Origin: CALWZE01 sp036644375
Lineage (GTDB): Bacteria > Bacillota > Clostridia > Oscillospirales > Ruminococcaceae
Assembly: GCA_036644375.1 (NCBI GenBank)
Contig: JAVXQD010000036.1
Coordinates: forward strand, 1 to 20,028
Length of the DNA: 20,028 nt
Reading direction: 5' to 3'
Part shown: one piece after another, positions 1 through 6,691 of the stretch
Layout of the letters: each line of letters opens with the position of its first letter
Numbering within the stretch: position 1 is the stretch's first letter
Position numbers and translations under genes: made by a program
Notes under the pieces: model-generated
Database searches by the model: none
The model's input: the letters and a program-made list of their open reading frames with translations, nothing else
What the model was told of the DNA's origin: nothing

Positions 1-1
1 A

Positions 2-205
2 ACAGACGCTGACGATTATGTTGCGGATTGGCTGGTGGTCGCAAGTAATGGAACAAATTACGGTACGGTTAACTACTGGGATTTTAAGGTTGCCCAACAT
101 ACCAGCAATTACAACCGATGGGCAAGTGCAAAAGATTTAATGAACGGCTGGGATGTGCTCTACTTTACGAATCCAAGCTGTAAATACGTTGTTTGCAATC
201 CGTAA
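2..205 (+). CDS. C-terminal end of an unidentified protein (partial)
   Basis: An open frame enters from the left edge and ends at TAA 203-205, leaving 67 residues. The fragment is rich in Asn, Tyr, Trp and Thr, has two cysteines near the end (in SCKYVVCNP), and contains no membrane segment. The composition would suit a secreted or surface protein with a disulphide, but that is inference. I do not recognise the family. A hairpin follows 34 bases after the stop, so this gene probably ends its own transcript before the BlaI-like gene begins. Confidence 0.6.
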   Translation, partial: TDADDYVADWLVVASNGTNYGTVNYWDFKVAQHTSNYNRWASAKDLMNGWDVLYFTNPSCKYVVCNP

Positions 206-222
206 CATTAAAGCGTTATATT
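193..222 (+). promoter_or_regulatory. Candidate sigma-A promoter for the BlaI/M56 operon
   Basis: TTGCAA (193-198) and TATATT (217-222) are separated by 18 bases, matching 4 of 6 and 5 of 6 consensus positions. It would start transcription near 230, upstream of the repressor gene at 304, with the hairpin at 239-267 in the leader. It overlaps the end of the preceding gene. Two hexamers in AT-rich DNA can arise by chance, so this is a weak call. Confidence 0.3.
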
Positions 223-238
223 ATAGCTTAACCATCGT

Positions 239-267
239 AGCGAGGGGGACACTGCATCCCCCTCGCT
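239..267 (+). terminator. Strong hairpin between the left partial gene and the BlaI-like gene
   Basis: An 11-bp perfect stem (239-249 with 257-267) encloses a 7-base loop. No T-run follows, so it is not a textbook intrinsic terminator. It could end the upstream transcript, or it could be a symmetric operator for the BlaI-type repressor encoded just downstream. The stem sequence does not resemble the usual BlaI operator, which favours the terminator reading. Confidence 0.45.
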
Positions 268-303
268 TATGGGAACATTAATATAGAAAGGGTCGTGCAA
301 TTA

Positions 304-669
304 ATGTATCAAATGGGAGCGGTCGAGAGAAGGTTTGCCGATTTAATATGGTACAATGAGCCTATTCCCTCGCCGCAGTTAGTTATTTTAGCTGCCAAAG
401 AGTTAAATTGGCAGAAGGCAACAACTTACACTATACTGAAAAAGCTCTGTGATAAAGGCATCTTTGTAAACATTAAAGCAATCGTAACCTCGCTGATAAG
501 CAGAGATAAATACTATGCTCAAGAGGGCGCAACGTGGCTTGACGATACGTTCAAGGGCTCATTGCCGGTTTTTTTGACAGCGCTTTGCAATGAACGCCCT
601 CTCAAAGAAGAAGACATCGCCTTTTTGCGGAGTTTGATTGATGAATACGAGGACTGTACACCATGTTGA
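304..669 (+). CDS. BlaI/MecI-family transcriptional repressor
   Basis: A 121-residue protein, close to the usual 120-130 residues of BlaI/MecI/CopY repressors. It reads as an N-terminal winged helix (residues 1-70, including NWQKATTYTILKKLCDKGI, the recognition-helix region) followed by a short dimerisation tail. I chose ATG 304, 11 bases after the AGAAAGGG ribosome site, over the in-frame GTG 295, which lies only 2 bases from it. Its last 7 bases overlap the start of the M56 protease gene, indicating translational coupling. Family knowledge: these repressors are cleaved after the partner BlaR1-type sensor is triggered. No beta-lactamase is adjacent, so the regulated target is unknown. Confidence 0.85.
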   Translation: MYQMGAVERRFADLIWYNEPIPSPQLVILAAKELNWQKATTYTILKKLCDKGIFVNIKAIVTSLISRDKYYAQEGATWLDDTFKGSLPVFLTALCNERPLKEEDIAFLRSLIDEYEDCTPC

Positions 670-1955
670 CGCAGACGGTAATAACGGCAGTATTGCAGGC
701 GAGCCTTCGCGCTTCTGTTTTGATTATACCCATAATAGCTATTCGCTTGGCGCTGCGCACAATACCCAAAAAGCATTTTGTTTTTTTATGGTTTGTTCCG
801 TTTTATGCACTTTTAAATCTGTTTGACTATCGGCTGCCAATCCGACTGAACATACCTCATCAAAGCTATGAAGCACCAGTAGACTATTTATTAAATAATA
901 CAAGCGCTATTAACGGCCTGTTGTCCGAAGCGACAGAGCCGAATGATTCTGTATCAATCGTGTTTGTGGTCTGGTTGTCAGGCGCGTTTGCATTCTTCAT
1001 TTGCTTCGCTGCGAGGTATTTCTCGCTCAAGCGAGCTGTATCGGCTTCGGTTAATCTGCGTGATAATGTTTGGATTACCGATGCTGTATCAACGCCCATC
1101 GTAGTCGGTGTGTTTACCCCAAATATATACCTACCGTCAAGTCTATTGCCTGAAACTGAAGGTGTGTGCATATTTCACGAACAAACGCACATTAAACGCA
1201 AGGATCATATTTTCAAAATGCTCTTTTATTCCATACTCTGCATCCATTGGTTTAACCCGCTCGCATGGGTGGCCTATTACTTTTATGGTCTGGATGTGGA
1301 GATGGCGTGTGACGAGTGTGTTATCTCTAACTCGGCTAAAAGCATGAGGGTACAGTACTCCGAGCTGCTGCTTTCTCTTAATAGCAGATCGAAATATGTG
1401 AGAACACCGTTTTTGATTGGGTTTAGCAATGGGGCAAAATGGCGAATAGTCAATATCCTTAGGCGTAACAAGAGAACGCGCTCTACCACAGTAATCTTTG
1501 CCTGCCTTTGCCTTATCACGTCGTTTACCGCGGTCTTTAGGGTGTCGGCATACGCGAGCAATACATCAACGGTTGGCTCATCGCGTAAGGGCGATGTATC
1601 CGCAGCGATTTATGTGCAGCCCTTAAGCGGGACTTGGTATATTTCGAGCGGCTACTCCGATGCTAAAAAACGGCTGTTATTGTCTGCCGCGCAGTACTCG
1701 TCCGTCTGCTCGGTTGCTGATGGAACGGTTTCTAAAGCGTCGACAGACGGCGTGAGGACAATGCTTGCTATAGAACACTTCGACGAACTGAAATCAACCT
1801 ATGTGTTTTCCGGCAGCATGACCGTTGCCGTTGGTGTCGCCGTGAGCAGGGGGCAGATTATTGGAAGTGTTGATGGGGGCGGAAGCGTAACATTTGAATT
1901 GATTGCAGACGGCAGCTCTGTCAACCCCGAAGAGTACATATCATTTTCACAGTAA
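663..1955 (+). CDS. BlaR1-like M56 membrane metalloprotease with a degenerate M23-like C-terminal domain
   Basis: 430 residues. The N-terminal half has several hydrophobic membrane segments and the M56 zinc site: HEQTH at residues 172-176 and EMACDE starting at E213, which supplies the third ligand. A further membrane segment lies near residues 275-300. The C-terminal part (about 320-430) has the rhythm of an M23 peptidase/LytM domain (DGTVSKAS, then AIEHF, then GVAVSRGQIIGSVDG, then NPEEY). However, the zinc-binding His-x-x-x-Asp and His-x-His residues are not visible, so it is probably a non-catalytic binding domain. BlaR1 normally carries a penicillin-binding sensor here. I infer that this protein senses a cell-wall or envelope signal and relieves the upstream repressor. 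Confidence 0.85.
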   Translation: MLTQTVITAVLQASLRASVLIIPIIAIRLALRTIPKKHFVFLWFVPFYALLNLFDYRLPIRLNIPHQSYEAPVDYLLNNTSAINGLLSEATEPNDSVSIVFVVWLSGAFAFFICFAARYFSLKRAVSASVNLRDNVWITDAVSTPIVVGVFTPNIYLPSSLLPETEGVCIFHEQTHIKRKDHIFKMLFYSILCIHWFNPLAWVAYYFYGLDVEMACDECVISNSAKSMRVQYSELLLSLNSRSKYVRTPFLIGFSNGAKWRIVNILRRNKRTRSTTVIFACLCLITSFTAVFRVSAYASNTSTVGSSRKGDVSAAIYVQPLSGTWYISSGYSDAKKRLLLSAAQYSSVCSVADGTVSKASTDGVRTMLAIEHFDELKSTYVFSGSMTVAVGVAVSRGQIIGSVDGGGSVTFELIADGSSVNPEEYISFSQ

Positions 1956-1972
1956 ATTTAAAGGAGCATATT

Positions 1973-2599
1973 ATGAAATTCAGAATACTATTAGCGATAT
2001 TGGCGATCATTCTTTTATTTTCGGCATGCTCGGTCAATATGCCGTCGACAGAAACTAATGAGACGCCGATTACCGACGCGCCGACGAAAGTGGCTGTCAC
2101 AGATGACGTCAAAGCAGCGTTTCAATCCGCACTGCAGGATTACTGTGACGGCCTCGGGTTGTTCGGCGGCAAAGACGACATCTCCTTTTATCTTATGGTC
2201 AGCGACGCTGTATACACCGATATATCATCCGACAGGATAAAGATTTACGGCTGGCTCAGATTCGCTGATTACACATACGACAAGAAATCAAAAACCATTG
2301 CGGCCAATGGCGGAGGTCTCGAACCCTGTGCGGTTTTGTTCGATTATAACGACAAGGCAATCGGCGATGCACGTGAAGTATATAGGTTGGAGGAGGGAGA
2401 ATACAAAGATGGTCTGCAAAAGCTAAGCGCGGATATTGATGGAAACACTATTGATAATGTCTATGATTTGTTTTTGTCTGGAAAGACCGATGTTGACACT
2501 CTACTTGATAAAGCAATTCAATCATACATTACGGAAGAATACGGGAATTACTCTGTTAGTAATTCTAATGGTTTTCAGGTATATATCATAAACAACTAA
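1973..2599 (+). CDS. Putative lipoprotein of unknown function
   Basis: 208 residues with a short basic N-terminus, a hydrophobic stretch and the lipobox LFSAC (Cys19), so it should be lipidated and anchored outside the membrane. A Thr/Pro-rich linker (about 22-42) precedes a mixed globular domain containing a run of three glycines (GGG). The ATG follows AAAGGAGC by 6 bases and lies 17 bases after the M56 gene, so it is probably the third gene of the same operon and may be the regulated output or an accessory sensor. I do not recognise the globular domain. Confidence 0.75.
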   Translation: MKFRILLAILAIILLFSACSVNMPSTETNETPITDAPTKVAVTDDVKAAFQSALQDYCDGLGLFGGKDDISFYLMVSDAVYTDISSDRIKIYGWLRFADYTYDKKSKTIAANGGGLEPCAVLFDYNDKAIGDAREVYRLEEGEYKDGLQKLSADIDGNTIDNVYDLFLSGKTDVDTLLDKAIQSYITEEYGNYSVSNSNGFQVYIINN

Positions 2600-3172
2600 A
2601 GGAGCTCGCATTAGTTTACAACCGGTTACCTGTCAGCTTAGATAACGATATTCATGATATATTTTATTGTATTCACTGTAATTGTGTATATTGAAACGCA
2701 AAAAGGCGGCGGTAATACATATGCATTTGACGAATATGTCCCCCGACTTCAAGCAATAACAAAAGTCCCATACTGACTGAGGTCAACAAACTATCTTGAA
2801 TTTACAGATTTGGTTTATTCTATTCTGCCGTAGATGGTGCGATAATTGGACAATCTTATTGAGCATACTGACGGAGTGAAAACAGCGCGCGACATCTATT
2901 TCGGATGACAGAATACAGCTGATGAAATAGTCAAATTAAAACTGGACTTTGATAGTCAAAAGCTCTGCGTTACTGGCTTCGCATGATATGCTGCGAAGTC
3001 TCTTGCAAAAATCGAACAAAGAAAAAGGCGCAGAAAGAGCAAATACAACAAAACAATATAACCGCACCGCCCCCACTTTTTTTGAATTGCGGGGGCGGCG
3101 CTGTCAAAGTCTCCGGCACCGTGCAAGGCCGAAAATTACAGCTGATAATCCAAAAGAAACGAGGATCACTCT
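2600..3172 (+). other. Gene-free stretch with decayed coding-like sequence
   Basis: Between the lipoprotein and the coupling protein gene there is no convincing intact gene. A good ribosome site (AAAGGAG, 2598-2604) is not followed by a usable start. Short protein-like pieces appear in shifting frames: a 40-codon frame from ATG 2654 to TGA 2774-2776 with a hydrophobic start, then pieces interrupted by TAG, TAA and TGA up to about 2990. This suggests a gene remnant. From about 3000 to 3180 a short open frame rich in Lys and Gln runs into the next gene, overlapping its start by 8 bases. A 65-residue product from 2983 is possible but unsupported. A GC-rich inverted repeat (CCGCCCCC at about 3067, GGGGGCGG at about 3090) flanks a T-run. 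Confidence 0.4.
2977..2998. repeat. Short inverted repeat
   Basis: CTTCGCA (2977-2983) and TGCGAAG (2992-2998) form a 7-bp stem with an 8-base loop, about 180 bases upstream of the coupling protein gene in non-coding sequence. Transfer origins often contain such repeats and can lie near mobilisation genes, but nothing else here marks a nick site. Confidence 0.3.
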
Positions 3173-4945
3173 ATGACTAATTCCCAAATAATCCTCCTCT
3201 TGTTCTGCGCCTTGGCCTTCACAGCCATAGGCGCAGTAGTGCTTTTCGGGACCAATTACAACCTCAACCGAATCAAAAACAAAACTGTGGGCGACGGTCA
3301 GCACGGCACGGCAAGGTTTGCGGATAGGCGCGAGATAAAACGCGCATATCGCTTCGTTCCCTACCGCGCGAGACAATGGCGCGAGGGAAATGCTTTACCT
3401 ACCGAGCAGGGCCTCATCGTCGGTTCGGTGAGGAAAGCGGGCAGACTCGCCGCGCTCGTGGACAGCGCAGACGTTCACGCCCTGATGATAGGCGCTTCGG
3501 GCATAGGCAAAACGGCGTACTTCCTCTACCCGAATATCGAGTACGCCTGCGCCTGCGGCATGAGCTTCATCTCGACCGACACCAAAGGCGACGTGTACCG
3601 AAACACCGCATCCGTGGCGAGGGGCAAATACGGATACAACATATCCGTCATTGATTTACGCAACCCCACCCGCAGCGACGAATTCAATATGCTCTACCTC
3701 GTCAACAAATATATGGACTTGTACAAGAAAAGCGGAAGCCTCGCGCACAAGGCAAAGGCCGAGAAGTACGCCAAGATACTTGCCAAGACAGTTGTGGACG
3801 CCGGGGCGGATATCGCGAGCTATGGACAAAACGCATACTTCTATGAGGCGGCCGAGGGATTACTCACCTCGGCTGTTTTGCTTATCGCGGAGTTTTGCGA
3901 TCCGAGTAAGCGGCATATCGTAAGCGTGTTCAAGCTCATTCAAGACCTAATGGCTCCCTCGCAGGTAAAGGGTAAGAACAGCTTTCAGCGAATAGTAGAA
4001 TTACTGCCGCCCGAACACAAGGCGAGATGGTTTACGGGCGCGGCACTCAACACGAGCGATCAAGGCATGGCGTCGGTGCTCTCCACCGCCCTCTCCCGTC
4101 TCAATGCCTTTTTGGATTCGGAGCTTGAGCAGGTGCTCTGCTTCGGTACGAGTATAGACATAGAAGAATTCTGCCACGAAAAAAACGCCATCTATCTCGT
4201 GCTGCCCGAGGAAGATAACACAAAGTATTTTCTCGTCTCGCTTATGCTTCAGCAGTTTTACCGCGAGATGATGACGGTGGCCGACGAGAACGGCGGCAAG
4301 CTCAAAAAACGTGTGATGATGTTCTGCGACGAGCTCGGCACGCTGCCGAAGATTGAGAGCCTCGATATGATGTTCTCGGCTTCCCGTTCCCGCCGCATAT
4401 CAATCGTCGCCGTAATCCAAAGCCTCGCGCAGTTTGAAAAGACATACGGCAGAGAGGGCGCGGAGATAATCGCGGATAACTGCCAGCTAACCATATTTAG
4501 CGGTTTCGCCCCAAACAGCAAGACCGCCGAAACTCTCTCAAAAAACCTTGGCAGCTATACCGTGATGAGCGGCTCAGTATCAAAGGGACGCGGCGAGCCA
4601 TCTGAGCAGCTTCAGATGATGAAGCGCGAGCTTATGACGCCGGACGAACTCAAGGCGATGGATAAGGGCTCTTTTATCGTTATGAAAACGGGCTTCAACC
4701 CAATGCGCACCAAGTTGCCGCTGTTTACAAAATGGGGGCTTTGTTACGACGAGCAATATTCCATGTCTGAAAAGGCCGGACGCACGGTGGAATACGCCGA
4801 CAAAAATGAGCTTTTGAAAGCCATACTGACGAAATACCCGCAGCGCACAGCGCCTATTGAAAGAGGGACCCCGCATGGCTCAGGCAAATACATAACGGCC
4901 GCCGCGCGCGGCAGAAAAGAGCCCGATCCGACGCTTCAGCAGTAG
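3173..4945 (+). CDS. VirD4/TraG-like type IV secretion coupling protein
   Basis: 590 residues, the usual size for a Gram-positive VirD4-like ATPase. One N-terminal membrane segment (about 5-27) precedes the cytosolic domain. Walker A is GASGIGKT at 107-114; Walker B ends in MMFCDELG with Asp386-Glu387, followed by a conserved QSLAQ segment about 35 residues later. In this family the protein is a hexameric membrane ATPase that passes the relaxase-DNA complex to the secretion channel. The ATG follows a GAGGATCAC ribosome region. A PcfB-like gene, often found just upstream in related elements, is not recognisable here; that space holds decayed sequence. The C-terminal 40 residues are basic and probably disordered. 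Confidence 0.93.
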   Translation: MTNSQIILLLFCALAFTAIGAVVLFGTNYNLNRIKNKTVGDGQHGTARFADRREIKRAYRFVPYRARQWREGNALPTEQGLIVGSVRKAGRLAALVDSADVHALMIGASGIGKTAYFLYPNIEYACACGMSFISTDTKGDVYRNTASVARGKYGYNISVIDLRNPTRSDEFNMLYLVNKYMDLYKKSGSLAHKAKAEKYAKILAKTVVDAGADIASYGQNAYFYEAAEGLLTSAVLLIAEFCDPSKRHIVSVFKLIQDLMAPSQVKGKNSFQRIVELLPPEHKARWFTGAALNTSDQGMASVLSTALSRLNAFLDSELEQVLCFGTSIDIEEFCHEKNAIYLVLPEEDNTKYFLVSLMLQQFYREMMTVADENGGKLKKRVMMFCDELGTLPKIESLDMMFSASRSRRISIVAVIQSLAQFEKTYGREGAEIIADNCQLTIFSGFAPNSKTAETLSKNLGSYTVMSGSVSKGRGEPSEQLQMMKRELMTPDELKAMDKGSFIVMKTGFNPMRTKLPLFTKWGLCYDEQYSMSEKAGRTVEYADKNELLKAILTKYPQRTAPIERGTPHGSGKYITAAARGRKEPDPTLQQ

Positions 4946-4993
4946 CATAGAAAATGTCCGCGCGGTGACGCTAAAAACGCGCCGCACACAAAA

Positions 4994-5005
4994 GGGCCGC
5001 GGCCC
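4994..5005. repeat. 12-bp GC palindrome
   Basis: GGGCCGCGGCCC is a perfect palindrome in the gap after the coupling protein gene, 18 bases before the terminator stem. It could be a protein-binding site or part of a bipartite terminator. Nothing else indicates its role. Confidence 0.35.
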
Positions 5006-5022
5006 GACATAACGCGCCTCAC

Positions 5023-5062
5023 AAAGACAGGACATCCCCAAGGGATTTCCCTGTCCTTTTTT
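5023..5062 (+). terminator. Rho-independent terminator after the coupling protein gene
   Basis: AAAGACAGG (5023-5031) pairs with CCTGTCC (5050-5056) plus following Ts, with one bulged base. An inner GGGA/TCCC hairpin lies in the loop, and the structure is followed by a T-run (5057-5062). It separates the coupling protein gene from the sigma-like gene. Confidence 0.8.
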
Positions 5063-5161
5063 GTTGCCCGAAAGAATAAGCGTTTCACGCTGTACTATGC
5101 GCGCTATCCATAGAGCCTCTGAATCCGATTTTCACCCGAATCGAATTTGGAGGTTTTTGTT

Positions 5162-5560
5162 ATGACTAAGGAAAACGACAAGCGTTCCGAGCGGTATCTG
5201 TTCGTGGACAAGGTCAAGGTCGAAGTTGAGATAGAAATGTACCGCAAGATAGACCGTTTCGATAAACGGCAAAAGTATCGCGACCTCATATACTCTGAGC
5301 TTAAGGGACAGGCCTTTGATGAGGCGCTGCACGGCAAAAGTGACTGTGCTGAGGATGAGGCCATAAACCGCATTCTTTACGAGGCACTTTATGCCGCGCT
5401 GGACAGGCTGTCGGCGGAAGATCGAAGTCTTATTCGTGAACTGTTCTATCTGGGCACAAGCGAGAGGTCGTTGGCCGAAAAGCTCAATATGCCGCAGAGT
5501 TCGCTTCATTATCACAAGGATAGAATCCTGCGCGCGTTAAGAAAAACGATAAAATTTTGA
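5162..5560 (+). CDS. Sigma-70 region 4-like DNA-binding protein
   Basis: 132 residues. The C-terminal half (about 75-130) reads as a sigma region 4 helix-turn-helix: LDRLSAEDRSLIRELFYLG, then SERSLAEKLNMPQSSLHYHKDRILRALR. The N-terminal half is charged and helical and shows no region 2. I chose ATG 5162, 7 bases after GGAGG (5150-5154), over an in-frame TTG 15 bases earlier that would overlap that site. Similar small sigma-like regulators occur in conjugative elements, where they are thought to drive element promoters; here it sits just ahead of the accessory operon. It has its own terminator upstream and the structured non-coding block downstream. Confidence 0.8.
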   Translation: MTKENDKRSERYLFVDKVKVEVEIEMYRKIDRFDKRQKYRDLIYSELKGQAFDEALHGKSDCAEDEAINRILYEALYAALDRLSAEDRSLIRELFYLGTSERSLAEKLNMPQSSLHYHKDRILRALRKTIKF

Positions 5561-5577
5561 AAAATACTTAATCACTA

Positions 5578-5815
5578 CCCCCAAAAAGACTCTGTAAGTA
5601 ATAGGGGGCAATATTCAGAGCCTCATTCGCACCTTGAAAACAGAATGTCGGCGTGCAGAACACTTAATGAAACGCCTGCCCTGAACGCATCACCGCATTG
5701 GGCAGCCCGCTCGGATGAGGGGGAGGTTGGAATCCTGTGTCGGTTAAAAACCGAGCTGTGCGACGAATAAGAAACCGCGATTTTAGCAAAGGGCGGCGGC
5801 CTCGTACCGCCGCCC
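5578..5815 (+). ncRNA. Candidate structured RNA or operon leader with several nested stems
   Basis: The 287 bases between the sigma-like gene and the Cys-rich gene hold a dense set of complementary segments: CCCCC 5578-5582 with GGGGG 5604-5608; CTCTG 5590-5594 with CAGAG 5616-5620 (these two pairs interleave, a pseudoknot topology or a switch); GGCGT 5650-5654 with ACGCC 5672-5676; CTGCCC 5676-5681 with GGGCAG 5700-5705; GCTCGG 5709-5714 with CCGAGC 5751-5756, alternatively CGGTT 5741-5745 with AACCG 5749-5753; and a 9-bp GC stem 5791-5799 with 5807-5815. The last stem ends 16 bases before the next ribosome site and has no T-run. It could be a cis-regulatory leader, an antitermination element or a trans-acting RNA. 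I cannot assign it to a named RNA class. Confidence 0.4.
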
Positions 5816-5847
5816 ATCCAGAAGGAGCAAAAAGGAGAGAAAGGATC

Positions 5848-6054
5848 GTGCGAAAACCTAACAAACGGAATTTGCAGTACGAAAAGAGAGAGCCCACAGT
5901 TTTGAGGCTTCCGCGCTGTCACCCATGCTATGGCTGCGTGGCATACGACCGAAACAACAGCGTATTGTTCTGCCCATTTCCCCACTGCATGAGAAAAGAA
6001 TTCGAACAGGTGCACATGAAAAAGCCCTCCGATTTTGAACAACCTCGAGCATAA
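5848..6054 (+). CDS. Small Cys-rich, probably zinc-binding protein
   Basis: 68 residues with a basic N-terminus and a cysteine cluster: CHPCYGC followed 14 residues later by CPFPHC. This arrangement could bind one zinc ion, so a small zinc ribbon is likely. The start is ambiguous: GTG 5848 lies 10 bases after AAAGGAG (5831-5837), while ATC 5845, immediately before it, has the ideal 7-base spacing and matches the ATC/ATA start pattern of other genes here. The gene overlaps the start of the methyltransferase by 20 bases and is the first gene of the accessory operon. Function unknown; a DNA- or RNA-binding role is a guess. Confidence 0.65.
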   Translation: MRKPNKRNLQYEKREPTVLRLPRCHPCYGCVAYDRNNSVLFCPFPHCMRKEFEQVHMKKPSDFEQPRA

Positions 6055-6691
6055 TTCTACGCTCGGCTCGCTCTTTGACGGAATAGGAGGATTCCCCCTT
6101 GCTGCGCAGCGATTCGGGATCAAGACGCTTTGGGCGAGCGAGATAGAGAAATTCCCCATTGAGGTCACAAGGCTTCGATTCCCCGAAATGGTACACGTCG
6201 GCGACATAACAAAGCTTAAAGGCGAAAAACTGCCGCCAGTGGACATTGTCGCGGGCGGCTCTCCGTGCCAAGACCTGAGCGTCGCAGGAGCGCGCGCGGG
6301 GCTCGCGGGAGAGCGGTCAGGATTGTTCATGGAACAGATACGAATTATTAAGGAGATGAGAGATGCGGACAGACGGCGAGGCCAATCAGATGAGCTTGTT
6401 CGGCCCCGATTTGAAATCTGGGAAAATGTCCCCGGCGCGTTCAGTTCGCAGGGCGGCGAAGACTTCCGAGTCGTTCTCGAGGAAACTGCAAAGATTGCGG
6501 ACGGATCCGTTACAATTCCTCGACCTGCGGGAGGGATATGGAAATCTGCTGGGCTCATATTGGGAGACGGATTTTCCGTCGCTTACAGGGTTATCGACGC
6601 GCAATTTTGGGGAGTGCCCCAACGACGACGTCGAATCTTCCTTGTCGCAGATTTTGCAGGACACTGCGCAGGACAAATATTATTTGAGTGA
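6035..6691 (+). CDS. DNA (cytosine-5) methyltransferase, N-terminal catalytic part
   Basis: 218 residues from TTG 6035, carrying the front motifs of C5 methyltransferases in order: motif I (LGSLFDGIGGFPLA, AdoMet binding), motif IV with the catalytic Cys78 (GGSPCQDLS), motif VI (Glu130-Asn-Val) and motif VIII (QFWGVPQRRRRIFLVADF). The frame stops at TGA 6689-6691, before any target-recognition region or motifs IX-X; those lie in another frame in the overlapping downstream gene. This piece alone should be inactive. The options are a frameshifted gene, a two-subunit enzyme or ribosomal frameshifting. No clear ribosome site precedes the TTG, so translation is probably coupled to the Cys-rich gene it overlaps. 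Confidence 0.85.
   Translation: MNNLEHNSTLGSLFDGIGGFPLAAQRFGIKTLWASEIEKFPIEVTRLRFPEMVHVGDITKLKGEKLPPVDIVAGGSPCQDLSVAGARAGLAGERSGLFMEQIRIIKEMRDADRRRGQSDELVRPRFEIWENVPGAFSSQGGEDFRVVLEETAKIADGSVTIPRPAGGIWKSAGLILGDGFSVAYRVIDAQFWGVPQRRRRIFLVADFAGHCAGQILFE

Noticed and set aside
2983..3180. 65-codon frame just upstream of the coupling protein gene
   Set aside because: It overlaps an inverted repeat and decayed sequence, has no clear ribosome site and no recognised family; kept only as a possibility in the gene-free region note.
5623..6558. Long minus-strand open frame (311 codons)
   Set aside because: It lies opposite the C5 methyltransferase and the structured block. The product is low in recognisable pattern and rich in Ser/Pro/Arg, as expected for the reverse of GC-rich coding DNA.
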